Below are positions 17,528 to 37,491 of a DNA stretch of 49,691 nucleotides, piece by piece. This stretch comes from Pseudomonadota bacterium. GTDB taxonomy: Bacteria > Pseudomonadota > Gammaproteobacteria > Burkholderiales > Burkholderiaceae_C. Made by a program: the position numbers and the translations under genes. The stretch lies in the NCBI GenBank assembly GCA_963205335.1, contig CAUJIM010000109.1, positions 1 to 49,691 of the forward strand, read 5' to 3'. The first letter of the stretch is position 1. Every line of letters starts with the position of its first letter. A model generated the notes under the pieces. That model was not told the origin of the DNA. It worked only from the letters and a program-made list of their open reading frames with translations, and ran no database searches.

Positions 17528-18679
17528 ATGAACCATTCGCTGATCGCCTGGACCGCAGGCCTGCTGCTGTCCGGTGCGATGGCCGCCGCGCAGGCCGACG
17601 TGAACGTCGGCGTCACGCTTTCGCTGACCGGACCCGGCGCATCGCTCGGCATCCCGAGCCACAACGCCATCAAGCTGTTCCCGAAGGAAATCAACGGCGA
17701 GAAGATCAACTACACGGTGCTGGACGACGGCTCGGACCCCTCGGCCGCGCTGCGCAACCTGCAGAAGCTCTCCGACGACAACCATGCCGATGTCGTCATC
17801 GGCTCCAGCATCACGCCCGCGACGCTGGCGATGGTGGACGCCGCCGGCGAACGCAAGCTGCCGCTGCTGAGCCTGGCGGCCAGTGCACGCATCGTGCTGC
17901 CGCAGGACGCCAGCCGGCACTGGGTCTTCAAGGCGATTTCCAACGAGAGCCTGGTGGCTGCCGTCACGGTCGACCACATTGTGGCCCACAAGGTCAGAAC
18001 GCTCGGGTTCATCGGGTTTTCCGATCCCTATGGAGAATCCTGGCTCAACGAGATCAGGGCTGCCGCCGAGCCCGTCGGCATCAAGATCGTCACCGTCGAG
18101 CGCTACGCCCGCAACGACACCAGCGTCATCGGCCAAGCCGTCAAGCTGCTGGCCGCCAAGCCCGATGCCATCATGATCGCCGGCGCCGGCACGCCTGCGG
18201 CGCTGCCCCAGAAAACGCTGGTCGAGCGTGGCTACAAGGGCCACATCTACCAGACCTACGGCATTGCCAACAACGACTTTCTCAAGCTCGCCGGCAAGGA
18301 CGCCGAGGGTGCCGTCTTCGCGGCCGGCGGCGTGGTGGTCGCCGAACAGCTCGATGCATCCAACCCCACGCGCAAGGTCGCGCTCGACGAGATCCGCGCC
18401 TACGAAGCCGCCTATGGCAAGGATTCGATGAACATCTTTGCCGCCAACACCATCGACACCAACCTGCTGCTGCGCCAGGCCCTGCCTGTCGCCCTGGCCA
18501 AGGCCAAGCCGGGCACGGCCGAGTTTCGCGCCGCGCTGCGCGATGCACTGGAGCAGGTGCGCGAGCTGGTGACCACGCAGGGCATCATCAACATGACGCC
18601 CCAGGACCACGTCGGTTACGACAAGCGCGCAGTGGTGGCGATCCAGATCAAGAACGGTGCCTGGAAATATGTGAAGTAG
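17528..18679 (+). CDS. LivK-type ABC transporter substrate-binding protein
   Basis: A 383-residue periplasmic receptor (Peripla_BP_6) with a signal peptide ending near 'AAAQA-DVNVG'. It begins 50 bp after the Rieske oxygenase and is likely co-transcribed. It is a paralogue of the protein at 2082-3236: both have 'GIPxxNxxxLxPxxI' early and the C-terminal 'EFRAALRDALEQ...ELV.TQG..N.TP.DH'. Uptake of the oxygenase substrate is the obvious role, but no permease or ATPase genes are present. A strong terminator follows. Confidence 0.88.
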   Translation: MNHSLIAWTAGLLLSGAMAAAQADVNVGVTLSLTGPGASLGIPSHNAIKLFPKEINGEKINYTVLDDGSDPSAALRNLQKLSDDNHADVVIGSSITPATLAMVDAAGERKLPLLSLAASARIVLPQDASRHWVFKAISNESLVAAVTVDHIVAHKVRTLGFIGFSDPYGESWLNEIRAAAEPVGIKIVTVERYARNDTSVIGQAVKLLAAKPDAIMIAGAGTPAALPQKTLVERGYKGHIYQTYGIANNDFLKLAGKDAEGAVFAAGGVVVAEQLDASNPTRKVALDEIRAYEAAYGKDSMNIFAANTIDTNLLLRQALPVALAKAKPGTAEFRAALRDALEQVRELVTTQGIINMTPQDHVGYDKRAVVAIQIKNGAWKYVK

Positions 18680-18727
18680 CGGATGGGCGCGGCGAGGGCT
18701 GCGCAGAAGGCGACCCCACAGCCGTCA

Positions 18728-18767
18728 GCCACCTGGCACCCCGCCCGGAGTGCCAGGTGGCTTTTTT
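18728..18767 (+). terminator. Rho-independent terminator
   Basis: GCCACCTGGCAC (18728-18739) is exactly complementary to GTGCCAGGTGGC (18750-18761) with a 10-nt loop, followed by TTTTTT (18762-18767). It ends the Rieske oxygenase - binding protein transcript. Confidence 0.93.
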
Positions 18768-18889
18768 GCGTCTGGACATGCAGACGCCACATGCCGATTG
18801 CCATCCACCGCAGTCATTTTCCATATGTACTGCATGTGGCTCATTCATTTTTCCCCATACCTAACCTTGCATCCAGGCACTGCGCATCT

Positions 18890-19311
18890 GGTGCAGAGCC
18901 CGCACCCCACTACGTGAAAGGCTCGCACCGCTGGGGCAAGGTGTATGCGCCAGCCTCGTTCAGCAAGGACTCCGGGTTCGCCGACCAGTACGCGAAGATG
19001 GGTCTGGAGCCGTGCCCCGACATCGAGGCACGCCGCGGCGAGTACGACCTGCTGTGCGAAAGCCTGGCGACGTGCTGGTGCATCACCCGCTGACCCTGCA
19101 CTACGCCTCGGGCAATGCCCCGCCTACGGGGCGCCGCCGCGGGCTCGCGCTGCGCTACGTCGGCCCGGACGCGGTCTGGGACGCACGGCCCGGCACCTTC
19201 GTCCACAACCCGAAGGTGCGGGCCATCCTGCCGCCGCGGCACCTGCGGGACGGCGACCTCCTGGGGCGGCAGGCCGGCGTGTTTCCCCAGGTGTGGCCCC
19301 CGGCCGACTGA
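18890..19311 (+). pseudogene. phytanoyl-CoA dioxygenase family remnant (truncated, frameshifted)
   Basis: Two frames together encode the C-terminal part of a PhyH-type Fe(II)/2-oxoglutarate dioxygenase. Frame 2 gives 'YVKGSHRWGKVYAPASF' through 'EYDLLCESL'. Frame 1 continues with 'KPGDVLVHHPLTLHYASGN' and 'RRGLALRYVGPDAVWD', ending at the stop at 19309-19311. The switch lies near 19055-19070 and fits a one-base deletion. The N-terminal half with the first iron ligands (H-x-D) is missing, and no start is found. It is therefore a decayed gene rather than a sequencing slip alone. No other gene is seen between 18680 and 18890. Confidence 0.75.
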
Positions 19312-19377
19312 AGAAAGCGGCCTGCTCCGGAGCGATGGGCGGAGTGCACGGCACGCCGGTCAATGGCGTCGTGGCCA

Positions 19378-19394
19378 TGGTCCATGTTGGTGCA
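19378..19394. promoter_or_regulatory. NtrC-like binding site upstream of glnA
   Basis: TGGTCC-ATGTT-GGTGCA matches the NtrC dyad TGCACC-N5-GGTGCA at 10 of 12 positions, with one perfect half-site. Its centre lies about 130 bp before the start expected from the sigma-54 promoter at 19492, a normal enhancer distance. The remainder of 19312-19491 shows no gene. Confidence 0.5.
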
Positions 19395-19491
19395 GCGGCG
19401 CCCGCCCACGCACCTCGATGAACCATCCCGCTGCCGGCCGCGCCGCGGCGGGCACGGCGGTTCGCCGCAAAAACGCATCGCCGGATTGCCG

Positions 19492-19507
19492 CGGCATGGT
19501 TGTTGCT
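19492..19507 (+). promoter_or_regulatory. sigma-54 (-24/-12) promoter of glnA
   Basis: CGGCATGGTTGTTGCT aligns with TGGCACG-N4-TTGCW with two mismatches. The essential GG (19493-19494) and GC (19505-19506) have the required 10-base spacing. The predicted start is about 40 bp before the glnA ATG. Confidence 0.65.
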
Positions 19508-19559
19508 TTGGGTGTTTGCCACTTGGTAAACCACCCCCTGTTTCAACGGAAGCACGACC

Positions 19560-20966
19560 ATGTCATCGAAAACACACTCCCTCATCCATGAGCACGGCGC
19601 CCGCTGGGTCGACCTGCGCTTCACCGACACGATGGGCAAGGAACACCACATGACCTTCCCCTCGGAAGCCATGGAGGAAGACGCCTTCGAGAACGGCAAG
19701 ATGTTCGACGGCTCGTCCATCCAGGGCTGGAAAGGCATCGAGGCGTCGGACATGGTGCTGCTGCCCGACGACGAGACCGCCGTGATGGACCCGTTCGCGC
19801 AGGAGCCCACGGTCATCGTGCGCAGCGACGTGCTCGAGCCGGCCACCATGCAGGGCTACGCGCGCGATCCGCGATCGATCGCCCGCCGCGCCGAGATGTA
19901 CCTGCGCTCCACCGGCGTCGCCGACACCGCCTACTTCGGGCCCGAGCCCGAGTTCTTCATCTTCGACGCGGTGCAGTGGAAATCGCAAATGCAGGAGGCG
20001 GCCTACACGATTCGTTCGGCCGAAGGCGCGTGGACCAGCGAACTGGACATGCAAGGCAGCAACCAGGGGCACCGCCCGCGCGTCAAGGGCGGGTACTTCC
20101 CGGTTCCGCCGGTGGATTCGCTCAGCGGCGTGCGCACCGCGATGTGCAGCGCGATGCAGGCCATGGGCCTGAAGATCGAGGTGCACCACCACGAGGTGGC
20201 CACGGCCGGCCAGTGCGAGATCGGCGTGTCGTTCAACACCCTGGTGCGCAAGGCCGACGAGGTGCAGACGCTGAAATACTGCGTGCACAACGCCGCCCAC
20301 GCCAGCGGCAGGACGGCCACCTTCATGCCCAAGCCGCTGGTGGGCGACAACGGCTCCGGCATGCACGTGCACCAGTCGCTGTTCAAGGACGGCAAGAACC
20401 TGTTCTCGGGCGAAGGCTATGCCAACCTCTCGGAGCTGGCGCTGTACTACATCGGCGGCATCATCCACCATGCGCACGCGCTCAACGCCATCACCAACCC
20501 GGGCACCAACTCCTACAAGCGGCTGGTGCCGGGCTTCGAGGCGCCGGTGATGCTGGCCTACTCGGCGAGCAACCGGTCGGCGTCGATCCGCATTCCGTTC
20601 GTCGCGAACCCGAAGGCGCGGCGCATCGAGTGCCGCTTCCCCGATCCGACGGCCAACCCCTACCTGGCGTTTTCCGCCCTGCTGATGGCCGGGCTCGACG
20701 GCATCGCCAACAAGATGCACCCGGGCGATTCGATGAGCAAGAACCTGTACCACCTGCCGCCCGAGGAGGCCTCCAACATCCCGCGCGTGGCGCACAGCCT
20801 GGACCAGGCGCTCGACGCGCTCGCCGCGGACCACCAGTTCCTGCTCAAGGGCGGGGTGTTCACCGAGGACATGCTGGAGGCCTACATCGAATGCAAGATG
20901 GAGGAAGTGAGCCGCCTGCGGCAAGTCGTGCATCCGGTCGAATTCGAGATGTATTACAGTCTTTGA
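19560..20966 (+). CDS. glnA: glutamine synthetase type I (beta subgroup)
   Basis: A 468-residue GlnA that joins ammonia and glutamate to glutamine with ATP. Conserved segments include '[10 protein letters not shown]' near the N-terminus, '[10 protein letters not shown]', the ATP/glutamate site '[10 protein letters not shown]' and 'NRSASIRIP'. The regulatory adenylylation tyrosine is Tyr397 in '[10 protein letters not shown]', the same number as in E. coli, so GlnE control is expected. A sigma-54 promoter and an NtrC-like site precede it, and ntrB-ntrC follow 27 bp downstream, giving the classical glnA-ntrBC operon. Confidence 0.97.
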   Translation: MSSKTHSLIHEHGARWVDLRFTDTMGKEHHMTFPSEAMEEDAFENGKMFDGSSIQGWKGIEASDMVLLPDDETAVMDPFAQEPTVIVRSDVLEPATMQGYARDPRSIARRAEMYLRSTGVADTAYFGPEPEFFIFDAVQWKSQMQEAAYTIRSAEGAWTSELDMQGSNQGHRPRVKGGYFPVPPVDSLSGVRTAMCSAMQAMGLKIEVHHHEVATAGQCEIGVSFNTLVRKADEVQTLKYCVHNAAHASGRTATFMPKPLVGDNGSGMHVHQSLFKDGKNLFSGEGYANLSELALYYIGGIIHHAHALNAITNPGTNSYKRLVPGFEAPVMLAYSASNRSASIRIPFVANPKARRIECRFPDPTANPYLAFSALLMAGLDGIANKMHPGDSMSKNLYHLPPEEASNIPRVAHSLDQALDALAADHQFLLKGGVFTEDMLEAYIECKMEEVSRLRQVVHPVEFEMYYSL

Positions 20967-20993
20967 ATCTTTTCCTACCGCGCGGATGCAGGC

Positions 20994-22137
20994 GTGAACA
21001 CGGTCGATTCACAGCACCGGCGCCGCCCGGCGGCGGCCCGCCCCGCGCATCTGCTCGACAGCCTCTCGACGGCGGTGCTGCTGCTGGACGGGCAGCTGTG
21101 CGTGGACTACGCCAACCATGCCGCGGAACAGCTGCTGGCCACCAGCCTCGCCCACCTGCGCGCGCAGCCGCTGGACGCGTTTTTCGACGCCGCGGACTGG
21201 AATGCCGCGGCGCTGCAGCACGCGCTGGGCTCGCAGCAGACCTACACGCAGCGCGAAGCGCAGCTGCGCCGCTTCGGCAGCACGCTGCCGATCACGGTGG
21301 ACTACGTCGTCACGCCCGTGCCGGCAGGCAAGGGGCAGGCGCCGCAGCTGCTGATCGAGCTGCTGCCGCTGGACCGGCTGATCCACATCAACCGCGAAGA
21401 CAACCTGTTCACCGCCAACCAGGCCACGCGCGCACTGGTGCGGGGCCTGGCGCACGAGATCAAGAACCCGCTGGGCGGCATCCGGGGCGCCGCCCAGCTG
21501 CTGGAGCGCGAACTCGGCCGTGCCGAGCTGCGCGAATACACGCAGGTCATCATCAGCGAGGCCGACCGCCTGCGCGCGCTGGCGGACCGGATGCTCGACG
21601 CGCGCAGGCCGCCGAGCTTTCGCAACGTCAACATCCACGAGGTGCTGGAGCGGGTGCGCGTGATCCTGCAGGCCGAGGTGGGCGGCGCCCTGCAGTGGGT
21701 GCGCGACTACGACCCGAGCCTGCCCGAGGTCTGGGCCGACGCGGACCAGCTGATCCAGGTGATGCTCAACATCATGCGCAACGCGGCGCAGGCCCTCCTG
21801 GAGATGCCACGCCCCAAGGCGGGCGAGCAGCCGTGCATCACCATCCGCTCGCGGGTGCTGCGCCAATCCGCCATCGGTACCCGGCGCTACCCGCTGCTGT
21901 GCCTGATCGAGGTGCAGGACAATGGCCCCGGCATCGCCGACGACCTGCGCGAAATGCTGTTCTATCCCATGGTGACCGGGCGCTCGCAGGGCACGGGCCT
22001 GGGGCTGCCGATCGCGCAGGCCATCATGCAGCAGCACGGCGGTCTGATCGAATGCGAGAGCCGGCCGGGCAGGACCGTCTTCAAAGTGCTGATCCCCTTT
22101 CACCGCGCCGCGGACGGCAACACAGGAGCCCGTACCC

Positions 22138-22151
<14 letters not shown>
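20994..22151 (+). CDS. glnL: nitrogen regulation sensor kinase NtrB
   Basis: A 385-residue cytosolic histidine kinase/phosphatase that phosphorylates NtrC when nitrogen is short and is switched by PII. It has an N-terminal PAS domain (about residues 20-130), then the H-box with phospho-acceptor His154 in 'RGLAHEIKNPLGGIRGAAQLLE'. ATPase motifs follow: N box 'NIMRNAAQAL', G1 'DNGPGI', G2 'GTGLGLPIA'. It starts at GTG 20994 and overlaps ntrC by 14 bp. The PII protein at 28048 is its likely partner. Confidence 0.95.
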
Positions 22152-23595
<1,444 letters not shown>

Positions 23596-23606
23596 AGTCG
23601 CAATAG

Positions 23607-24716
23607 TCAGCGCCCCAGGCCCAGCACGGCCTGCAGCAGGGCCGTACGGCACTGGCCGGCGATCATGCCGCGCCATTCGTCCTCGTCCACGTAGAAGGCG
23701 TCGAGCAGTTCTCGCTTGATGGCCTCGCGCTGGCCGGCGCTGGCCGCGCCGGGGTAGCGGTGCAGCCAGTGGTCGGCGCGCAGCGCTTCCAGCGCGACGC
23801 GATTGCGCGTGCCGTATTCGAGCGCGATGCCCACGCTGAGGGCCTGCGGGCATTCGGTGAACACCGCGCTGACGGCATGGCCGACCACCTGGCGCGAGGC
23901 CGAGTCGCCCTCCCAGGCCGCGACCACGTCGGTGCCCCAGACCGCGCGCGCCGCGCGCAGGTTGTCGTCCGTGCCGGGCAGGCCGGCGTGGATCTTCTCG
24001 CCGTGCCCATAGCGGCCCAGGCCGGTGTGCACGTCGATCCAGGCGATGTGGCTGCGCTGGGCGCCATGGCGGCGCAGGAGGGCGCGCAGCGTCCGGTTGC
24101 TCCAGCTGGGCGCGGTGCCCGAGTAGAACAGGCCGTCGGGGAACTCGGACTGCCCGGTGGTCACGGCCTCGCGGAAGGCGCCTTCGCCGTGGGCGGCGAT
24201 GTAGGCGGCGATGGCCTGGGCGTTGTCCTCGGTGGGCGGCCACTGCGCGGGCAGCATCAGGTCGTGCAGGCCGGCGTAGGCGGGGTTGCGCGTGGGCTGG
24301 GCGAAGTCGATGAAGTTGCGGTTCAGGTCGATGTTGTCTTCGTTGGTGCGGCGCAGGTGCGAGAAGCCGTAGGGGTTGACCGCGTGGATCAGCATCACGG
24401 CCACGCCGCGCTCCTTGGCCAGGGCCAGCAGCGTCTCGTCGTGCAGCAGGGCGATCTGGCAGCCCGAGCCGCAGAAGCCCTCGGCGCCGTGCACGCCCGA
24501 GCTCAGCACCAGCAGCGAAGCGGCGGCGGCGGCGGGGCCGAGCAGCGCCACGTCCATGGCGAGCGTCTCGCCCTGGGCGCCGGCCTGGCCATCCAGTTCG
24601 TGGTGTTCGAGCTGGGCGCCGGCGGCTTGGGCGGCGGCGATGAACTTGGTGCGGGCCTCGGCGTAGCTGGCCGAGAAGCAGGGACGCACGGTGGTGGAGT
24701 CGGTGGTTTGTGTCAT
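23607..24716 (-). CDS. DUF2817 / M14-like zinc carboxypeptidase family protein
   Basis: A 369-residue protein of the DUF2817 family, related to M14 carboxypeptidases and succinylglutamate desuccinylase-type amidohydrolases. Likely zinc ligands are His and Glu in 'SGVHGAEGFCGS' and a later His in 'IAWIDVHTGLG'. 'NPYGFSHLRRTNEDNIDLNRNF' contains the substrate-carboxylate-binding Arg and the N-R pair typical of M14. No signal peptide is visible, so it acts in the cytosol. It ends 11 bp from the convergent ntrC and sits 13 bp downstream of a Bug receptor gene, probably in one transcript. Deacylation or hydrolysis of an imported N-acyl compound or peptide is possible. Confidence 0.82.
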   Translation of the reverse strand: MTQTTDSTTVRPCFSASYAEARTKFIAAAQAAGAQLEHHELDGQAGAQGETLAMDVALLGPAAAAASLLVLSSGVHGAEGFCGSGCQIALLHDETLLALAKERGVAVMLIHAVNPYGFSHLRRTNEDNIDLNRNFIDFAQPTRNPAYAGLHDLMLPAQWPPTEDNAQAIAAYIAAHGEGAFREAVTTGQSEFPDGLFYSGTAPSWSNRTLRALLRRHGAQRSHIAWIDVHTGLGRYGHGEKIHAGLPGTDDNLRAARAVWGTDVVAAWEGDSASRQVVGHAVSAVFTECPQALSVGIALEYGTRNRVALEALRADHWLHRYPGAASAGQREAIKRELLDAFYVDEDEWRGMIAGQCRTALLQAVLGLGR

Positions 24717-24729
24717 GCGGGTGTCCGCC

Positions 24730-25707
24730 TCATTGCGGTTGGTAGCCGGACTGGCGGATCACCGGGCCCCAGGCGTCGGAGATGCGCTGCATGCCCTGGG
24801 CCAGCGCCTCGGGGCCGCCGTAGTGGGCGGCGGCGCCCAGGGTGGCCATGCGCTCCCTGGCCTTGTCCGACGCCAGCGCGGCGCGCACGGCCTCGCTGTA
24901 GCGCGCGATCAAGGCGGGCGGCGTGCCAGCCGGGGCATAGATGCCGGCGATGCTGGGCTCCTCCAGGCCCTGGATGCCCACTTCGGCGAAGGTGGGCACA
25001 TCGGGCAGATCGGGGTGGCGCACCGGCCCCGAGACCGCCAGCAGGCGCACCTTCTGGCTTTTGGCAAAGGGCAGCAGCTCCGCGGTCGAGGTGATGCCGA
25101 AGGGGATCTGGCCGGCCGCGAGGTCCACCACCAGCGGCGAGCCGCCGCGGTAGGCGACCGGCGTGGCGTCGATCCGCAGCGCCTTGGCCAGCAGGCCCAC
25201 GGTGAACTCGGGAATGCTGCCCGGCGCCGGCACGCCGAAGTTGGCCAGGCCCGGGTGCTGGCGCGCCCAGCCGGCGATGTCCTTGAACTGGGTGATCTGG
25301 GTGCCGGGATGGGTGCCCAGCGCGTTCACACCCTTGTCGCTGACCTGGGCCACGGGGGCGAAGTCGCGCGTGGTGCTGAAGCCCGGGTTCTTGAGCGTGT
25401 ACGGCAGGATGGCCACGGTGTGGTCGTTGGTCAGCAGCAGCGTCAGCCCGTCGGCCGGCGCGGCCTTGAGCGCCTGGGCAGCGATCAGCCCCCCGGCGCC
25501 GGGCCGGTTCTCGACCACGAAAGTCTGGTCCAGGGCCTGGCCCATGCCTTCGGCCAGGATGCGCGCGATGGTGTCGAGACCGCCACCGGCGGCAAAACCC
25601 ACCAGGATGCGCACGGGCGGCTTGGTCTGGGCCTGGGCGCCGCAGGCGGCGGCGATGCCCAGGCACAGAGCGGCGATGGCTCGGGGCCAGCGGGTCGGGG
25701 TTTTCAT
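24730..25707 (-). CDS. Bug/TctC family tripartite tricarboxylate transporter receptor
   Basis: A 325-residue periplasmic receptor of the Bug family, greatly expanded in Burkholderiales. The signal peptide ends near 'ACGAQAQ-TKPP'. The family signature follows: 'RILVGFAAGGGLDTIARILAEGMG' and 'VVENRPGAGGLIAAQ'. The central 'NFGVPAPGS' and 'VAYRGGSPLVVDLAAGQI' complete the ligand site. No TctA/TctB membrane genes are present, as is common for orphan Bug receptors. It is divergent from a LysR gene. Confidence 0.93.
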   Translation of the reverse strand: MKTPTRWPRAIAALCLGIAAACGAQAQTKPPVRILVGFAAGGGLDTIARILAEGMGQALDQTFVVENRPGAGGLIAAQALKAAPADGLTLLLTNDHTVAILPYTLKNPGFSTTRDFAPVAQVSDKGVNALGTHPGTQITQFKDIAGWARQHPGLANFGVPAPGSIPEFTVGLLAKALRIDATPVAYRGGSPLVVDLAAGQIPFGITSTAELLPFAKSQKVRLLAVSGPVRHPDLPDVPTFAEVGIQGLEEPSIAGIYAPAGTPPALIARYSEAVRAALASDKARERMATLGAAAHYGGPEALAQGMQRISDAWGPVIRQSGYQPQ

Positions 25708-25805
25708 CGGTGGGGTCTCCTGAAATGGGTGAAGAAATGCGCGACAGCGGTGCCGATGGTAAAAACTCGGGGATATAAATAAAAGACAGAAAATTTTTTC
25801 CTATG

Positions 25806-25820
25806 ATCAATTGAATTGAT
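25806..25820. promoter_or_regulatory. LysR-type operator palindrome
   Basis: ATCAATT-G-AATTGAT is a perfect 7-bp inverted repeat around one base and contains T-N11-A, the classical LysR box. It lies in the AT-rich region between the divergent Bug and LysR genes and ends five bases before the LysR ATG, suggesting autorepression plus activation of the Bug-DUF2817 operon. Confidence 0.6.
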
Positions 25821-25825
25821 GCCCT

Positions 25826-26770
25826 ATGGCCCCGCCACTACCGTCCACCCTGAACCTGAACCTGAGCCTGCGCCAGCTCCAGATCTTTCGTGCCGTGGCC
25901 GAGTCCGGCAGCATCCGCTCGGCGGCCCGCAGCGTGCACCTGACCCAGCCCGCCGTGACCCATGCGGTGCGCGAGCTCGAACGCAGCGTGGGCACGCCGC
26001 TGTTCGTGCGCAGCGTCAAGGGCGTGGTGCCCACCGACATCGGCGCCGCCCTGCTGCGCCGCAGCCGGCTGCTGTTCAACGAGGTCAGGCGCACGCAGGA
26101 GGAGATCGTGCAGCTGCGCGACGGCACCGGCGGGCAGCTGTGCATCGCCTTCAGCTCGGCGGCCGGCCAGCTGCTGCCCGATGCGCTGACGGACTTCAGG
26201 GCCAGGCGGCCCGGCGTGGCGCTGGAGCTGCACGAGATCACCTGGTCCACCGGCGACGACCGCTGGCGCAGCGGCGGCTACGACTTCGCCGTGGTCAGCG
26301 AATCGGGCGAGCCGCAGGACGACGGCCTGCTGCGCGAGAAGCTGCTGGAGCTGCCGCTGTCGGTGGTGGCGCGCGCCGGCCACCCCCTGGCGCAGGCCCG
26401 CACGCTCGCGCGGCTGCAGCAAAGCACCTGGCTGGTGCCGGGCTACGGCCGCGCCCTGCTGCAGCGCCTGTATGCCGCCCAGCACCGCGCGCCCCCGGCC
26501 GACGTGGTCACCTGCCATTCCACCCAGCTGGCGCTCGAGCTGCTCCAGCGCACCGATGCGCTGGCCCTGATGTCGAGCGACATGCTGGCCGCCAGCGGCG
26601 TGGCCGGCGCGCTGCTGTGCCTGCCCCTGCCGGGGCCGCTGGCCTTGCTGCGCATTTCGCTGCTGCTGCGCGACCCCGACGCCCTGACGCCGGCCGCCCG
26701 CTTGTTCCTGGCCTGCCTGCGCCGCGTGGCGGACCGCCACCAGGTGGCCACGGCCCGCGGCGGCGCCTGA
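25826..26770 (+). CDS. LysR family transcriptional regulator
   Basis: A 314-residue LysR regulator. The helix-turn-helix is 'LQIFRAVAESGSIRSAARSVHLTQPAVTHAVRELERSVGTPLFVR' and the effector-binding domain fills the rest. It is divergent from the Bug/DUF2817 pair and probably controls it through the palindrome just upstream of its own start. The ATG at 25826 has no strong ribosome-binding site. The 14 residues before the HTH are rich in Leu/Asn. Confidence 0.92.
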   Translation: MAPPLPSTLNLNLSLRQLQIFRAVAESGSIRSAARSVHLTQPAVTHAVRELERSVGTPLFVRSVKGVVPTDIGAALLRRSRLLFNEVRRTQEEIVQLRDGTGGQLCIAFSSAAGQLLPDALTDFRARRPGVALELHEITWSTGDDRWRSGGYDFAVVSESGEPQDDGLLREKLLELPLSVVARAGHPLAQARTLARLQQSTWLVPGYGRALLQRLYAAQHRAPPADVVTCHSTQLALELLQRTDALALMSSDMLAASGVAGALLCLPLPGPLALLRISLLLRDPDALTPAARLFLACLRRVADRHQVATARGGA

Positions 26771-29681
<2,911 letters not shown>

Positions 29682-29690
29682 AACGCCACC

Positions 29691-29720
29691 GCCATCGCGC
29701 GCGACAGGTCGCGCGATGGC
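29691..29720 (+). terminator. hairpin after amtB
   Basis: GCCATCGCG (29691-29699) pairs with CGCGATGGC (29712-29720), with further pairing CGAC/GTCG inside. No T-tract follows, so termination may be weak or Rho-assisted. Confidence 0.45.
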
Positions 29721-29760
29721 CGCCCCGTCCGGCGTGCCGGCCAGGAATTCGCCCTATTTA

Positions 29761-29777
29761 TGCACAATATGCATGCA
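29761..29777. promoter_or_regulatory. second, weaker NtrC-like site before gltB
   Basis: TGCACA-ATATG-CATGCA matches the NtrC dyad at 9 of 12 positions. It lies 46 bp upstream of the perfect site at 29807. The remaining parts of 29721-29997 show no gene. Confidence 0.35.
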
Positions 29778-29806
29778 ATGATGCTTGCACGGTATTGATG
29801 CGCGAC

Positions 29807-29823
29807 TGCACCGTTCTGGTGCA
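29807..29823. promoter_or_regulatory. NtrC binding site upstream of gltB
   Basis: TGCACC-GTTCT-GGTGCA is a perfect match to the NtrC dyad (12 of 12 positions). It is centred about 96 bp before the -12 element of the sigma-54 promoter at 29897, the expected enhancer position. Confidence 0.8.
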
Positions 29824-29896
29824 CGGCATCGGGAAAAACACCGGTCCGAGGACGAATGGCTCTGGAAAAACAAGGCGCCGGCCGCGCTCCACGGCC

Positions 29897-29912
29897 TGGC
29901 ACGCTCCTTGCA
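29897..29912 (+). promoter_or_regulatory. sigma-54 promoter of the gltB operon
   Basis: TGGCACGCTCCTTGCA is an exact match to TGGCACG-N4-TTGCA, with GG (29898-29899) and GC (29910-29911) correctly spaced. The predicted transcript starts about 75 bp before the gltB ATG. Confidence 0.85.
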
Positions 29913-29997
29913 CAACCGTACCGGCAAGAGCCGCCGCCCCCGCGGCGGCTTCCTGACGGCAACGTCATTTCCAATCACGGATGCGGAGCGCCCCGAC

Positions 29998-34743
<4,746 letters not shown>

Positions 34744-34763
34744 CTGAACACACGAGAACCGCC

Positions 34764-36230
<1,467 letters not shown>

Positions 36231-36243
36231 AAACCACCACACC

Positions 36244-37467
36244 ATGATCCGCGTCAATCCGCATTACCAGAAACTGCAGGCGAGCTACCTGTTCGCCGAC
36301 ATCGCGCAGCGCGTGCGCGCCTTCCAGCAGCGCCGCCCCGACGCCGAGCTGATCCGCCTGGGCATCGGCGACGTGACCGAGCCGCTGCCGCCCGCGTGCA
36401 TCCAGGCGCTGCACGCGGCGGTCGACGAACTCGCGCAGGCCAGCAGCTTCCGCGGCTACGGGCCCGAGCAGGGCTACGACTTCCTGCGCGAGGCGATCGC
36501 CCGGCACGACTTCCAGGCGCGCGGCGCGCCGATCGCCGCCGACGAAATCTTCGTCAGCGACGGCGCCAAGTGCGACGTGGGCAACTTCCAGGAACTCTTC
36601 GCCACCGACATCCGCGTGGCCATCCCCGACCCGGTCTATCCCGTCTACGTCGACACCAACGTGATGGCCGGGCGCACCGGCGCCGCGGCGCAGGACCGCT
36701 ACGAAGGCCTGGCGTACCTGCCCTGCACGGCGGACAACGGCTACGTGCCGCAGCTGCCCGACGCACCGGTCGACCTGGTCTACCTGTGCTCGCCCAACAA
36801 CCCCACGGGCGCGACGATGACGCGCGCGCAGCTGCAGGCCTGGGTGGACTACGCCCGCGCGCACCGGGCGCTGATCCTGTTCGACGCCGCGTACGAGGCC
36901 TTCATCCGCGACGACGGCCTGCCGCACTCGATCTACGAGATTCCCGGCGCGCGCGAGGTGGCCGTGGAGTTCCGCAGCTACTCCAAGACCGCCGGCTTCA
37001 CCGGCGTGCGCTGCGCCTACGCCGTGGTGCCCAGGGACTGCGTGGCATGGCAGGCCGGCGGCGAGGCCGTGCCGCTGCACGCGCTCTGGAACCGCCGCCA
37101 CACGACCAAGTTCAACGGCGTCTCCTACCCGGTGCAGCGCGCCGCCGAGGCCGTCTACTCGCCGGAGGGCCAGCGGCAGGTGCGCGCGCTCACCGACGGC
37201 TACCTGCGCAACGCGGCCACGATCCGCGCCGGTCTCAAGGCCCTCGGCCTGCCCTGCACCGGCGGCGACAACTCGCCCTACATCTGGGTCGACGCCGGGC
37301 GCGACGCCTGGGAGTTCTTCGACCTGCTGCTCGAGCAGGCCGCCGTCGTCTGCACCCCGGGCGCCGGCTTCGGCCGCTGCGGCCGCCGCCACGTGCGCAT
37401 CAGCGCGTTCAACAGCCACGCCAACGTCGAAGCCGCGATGCAGCGCATCGCCCGGGCATTGGCCTGA
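36244..37467 (+). CDS. dapL: LL-diaminopimelate aminotransferase
   Basis: A 407-residue PLP enzyme of the DapL type. It converts tetrahydrodipicolinate to LL-diaminopimelate in one step with glutamate as amino donor, bypassing the succinylase route (DapD, DapC, DapE). Recognisable segments are '[13 protein letters not shown]', '[17 protein letters not shown]', '[15 protein letters not shown]', 'CSPNNPTGA', and the PLP lysine Lys248 in '[15 protein letters not shown]', which is characteristic of DapL. The route is known mainly from plants, chlamydiae and various anaerobes and is unusual in betaproteobacteria. It begins 13 bp after gltD, whose product supplies its glutamate. Confidence 0.9.
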   Translation: MIRVNPHYQKLQASYLFADIAQRVRAFQQRRPDAELIRLGIGDVTEPLPPACIQALHAAVDELAQASSFRGYGPEQGYDFLREAIARHDFQARGAPIAADEIFVSDGAKCDVGNFQELFATDIRVAIPDPVYPVYVDTNVMAGRTGAAAQDRYEGLAYLPCTADNGYVPQLPDAPVDLVYLCSPNNPTGATMTRAQLQAWVDYARAHRALILFDAAYEAFIRDDGLPHSIYEIPGAREVAVEFRSYSKTAGFTGVRCAYAVVPRDCVAWQAGGEAVPLHALWNRRHTTKFNGVSYPVQRAAEAVYSPEGQRQVRALTDGYLRNAATIRAGLKALGLPCTGGDNSPYIWVDAGRDAWEFFDLLLEQAAVVCTPGAGFGRCGRRHVRISAFNSHANVEAAMQRIARALA

Positions 37468-37491
37468 CCCCCTCTCCCCGAAAAGAGCCCC

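Noticed and set aside
29785-29997. In-frame upstream extension of gltB
   Set aside because: It would run through the sigma-54 promoter and the NtrC site, and the conserved propeptide-Cys42 spacing fits the ATG at 29998.
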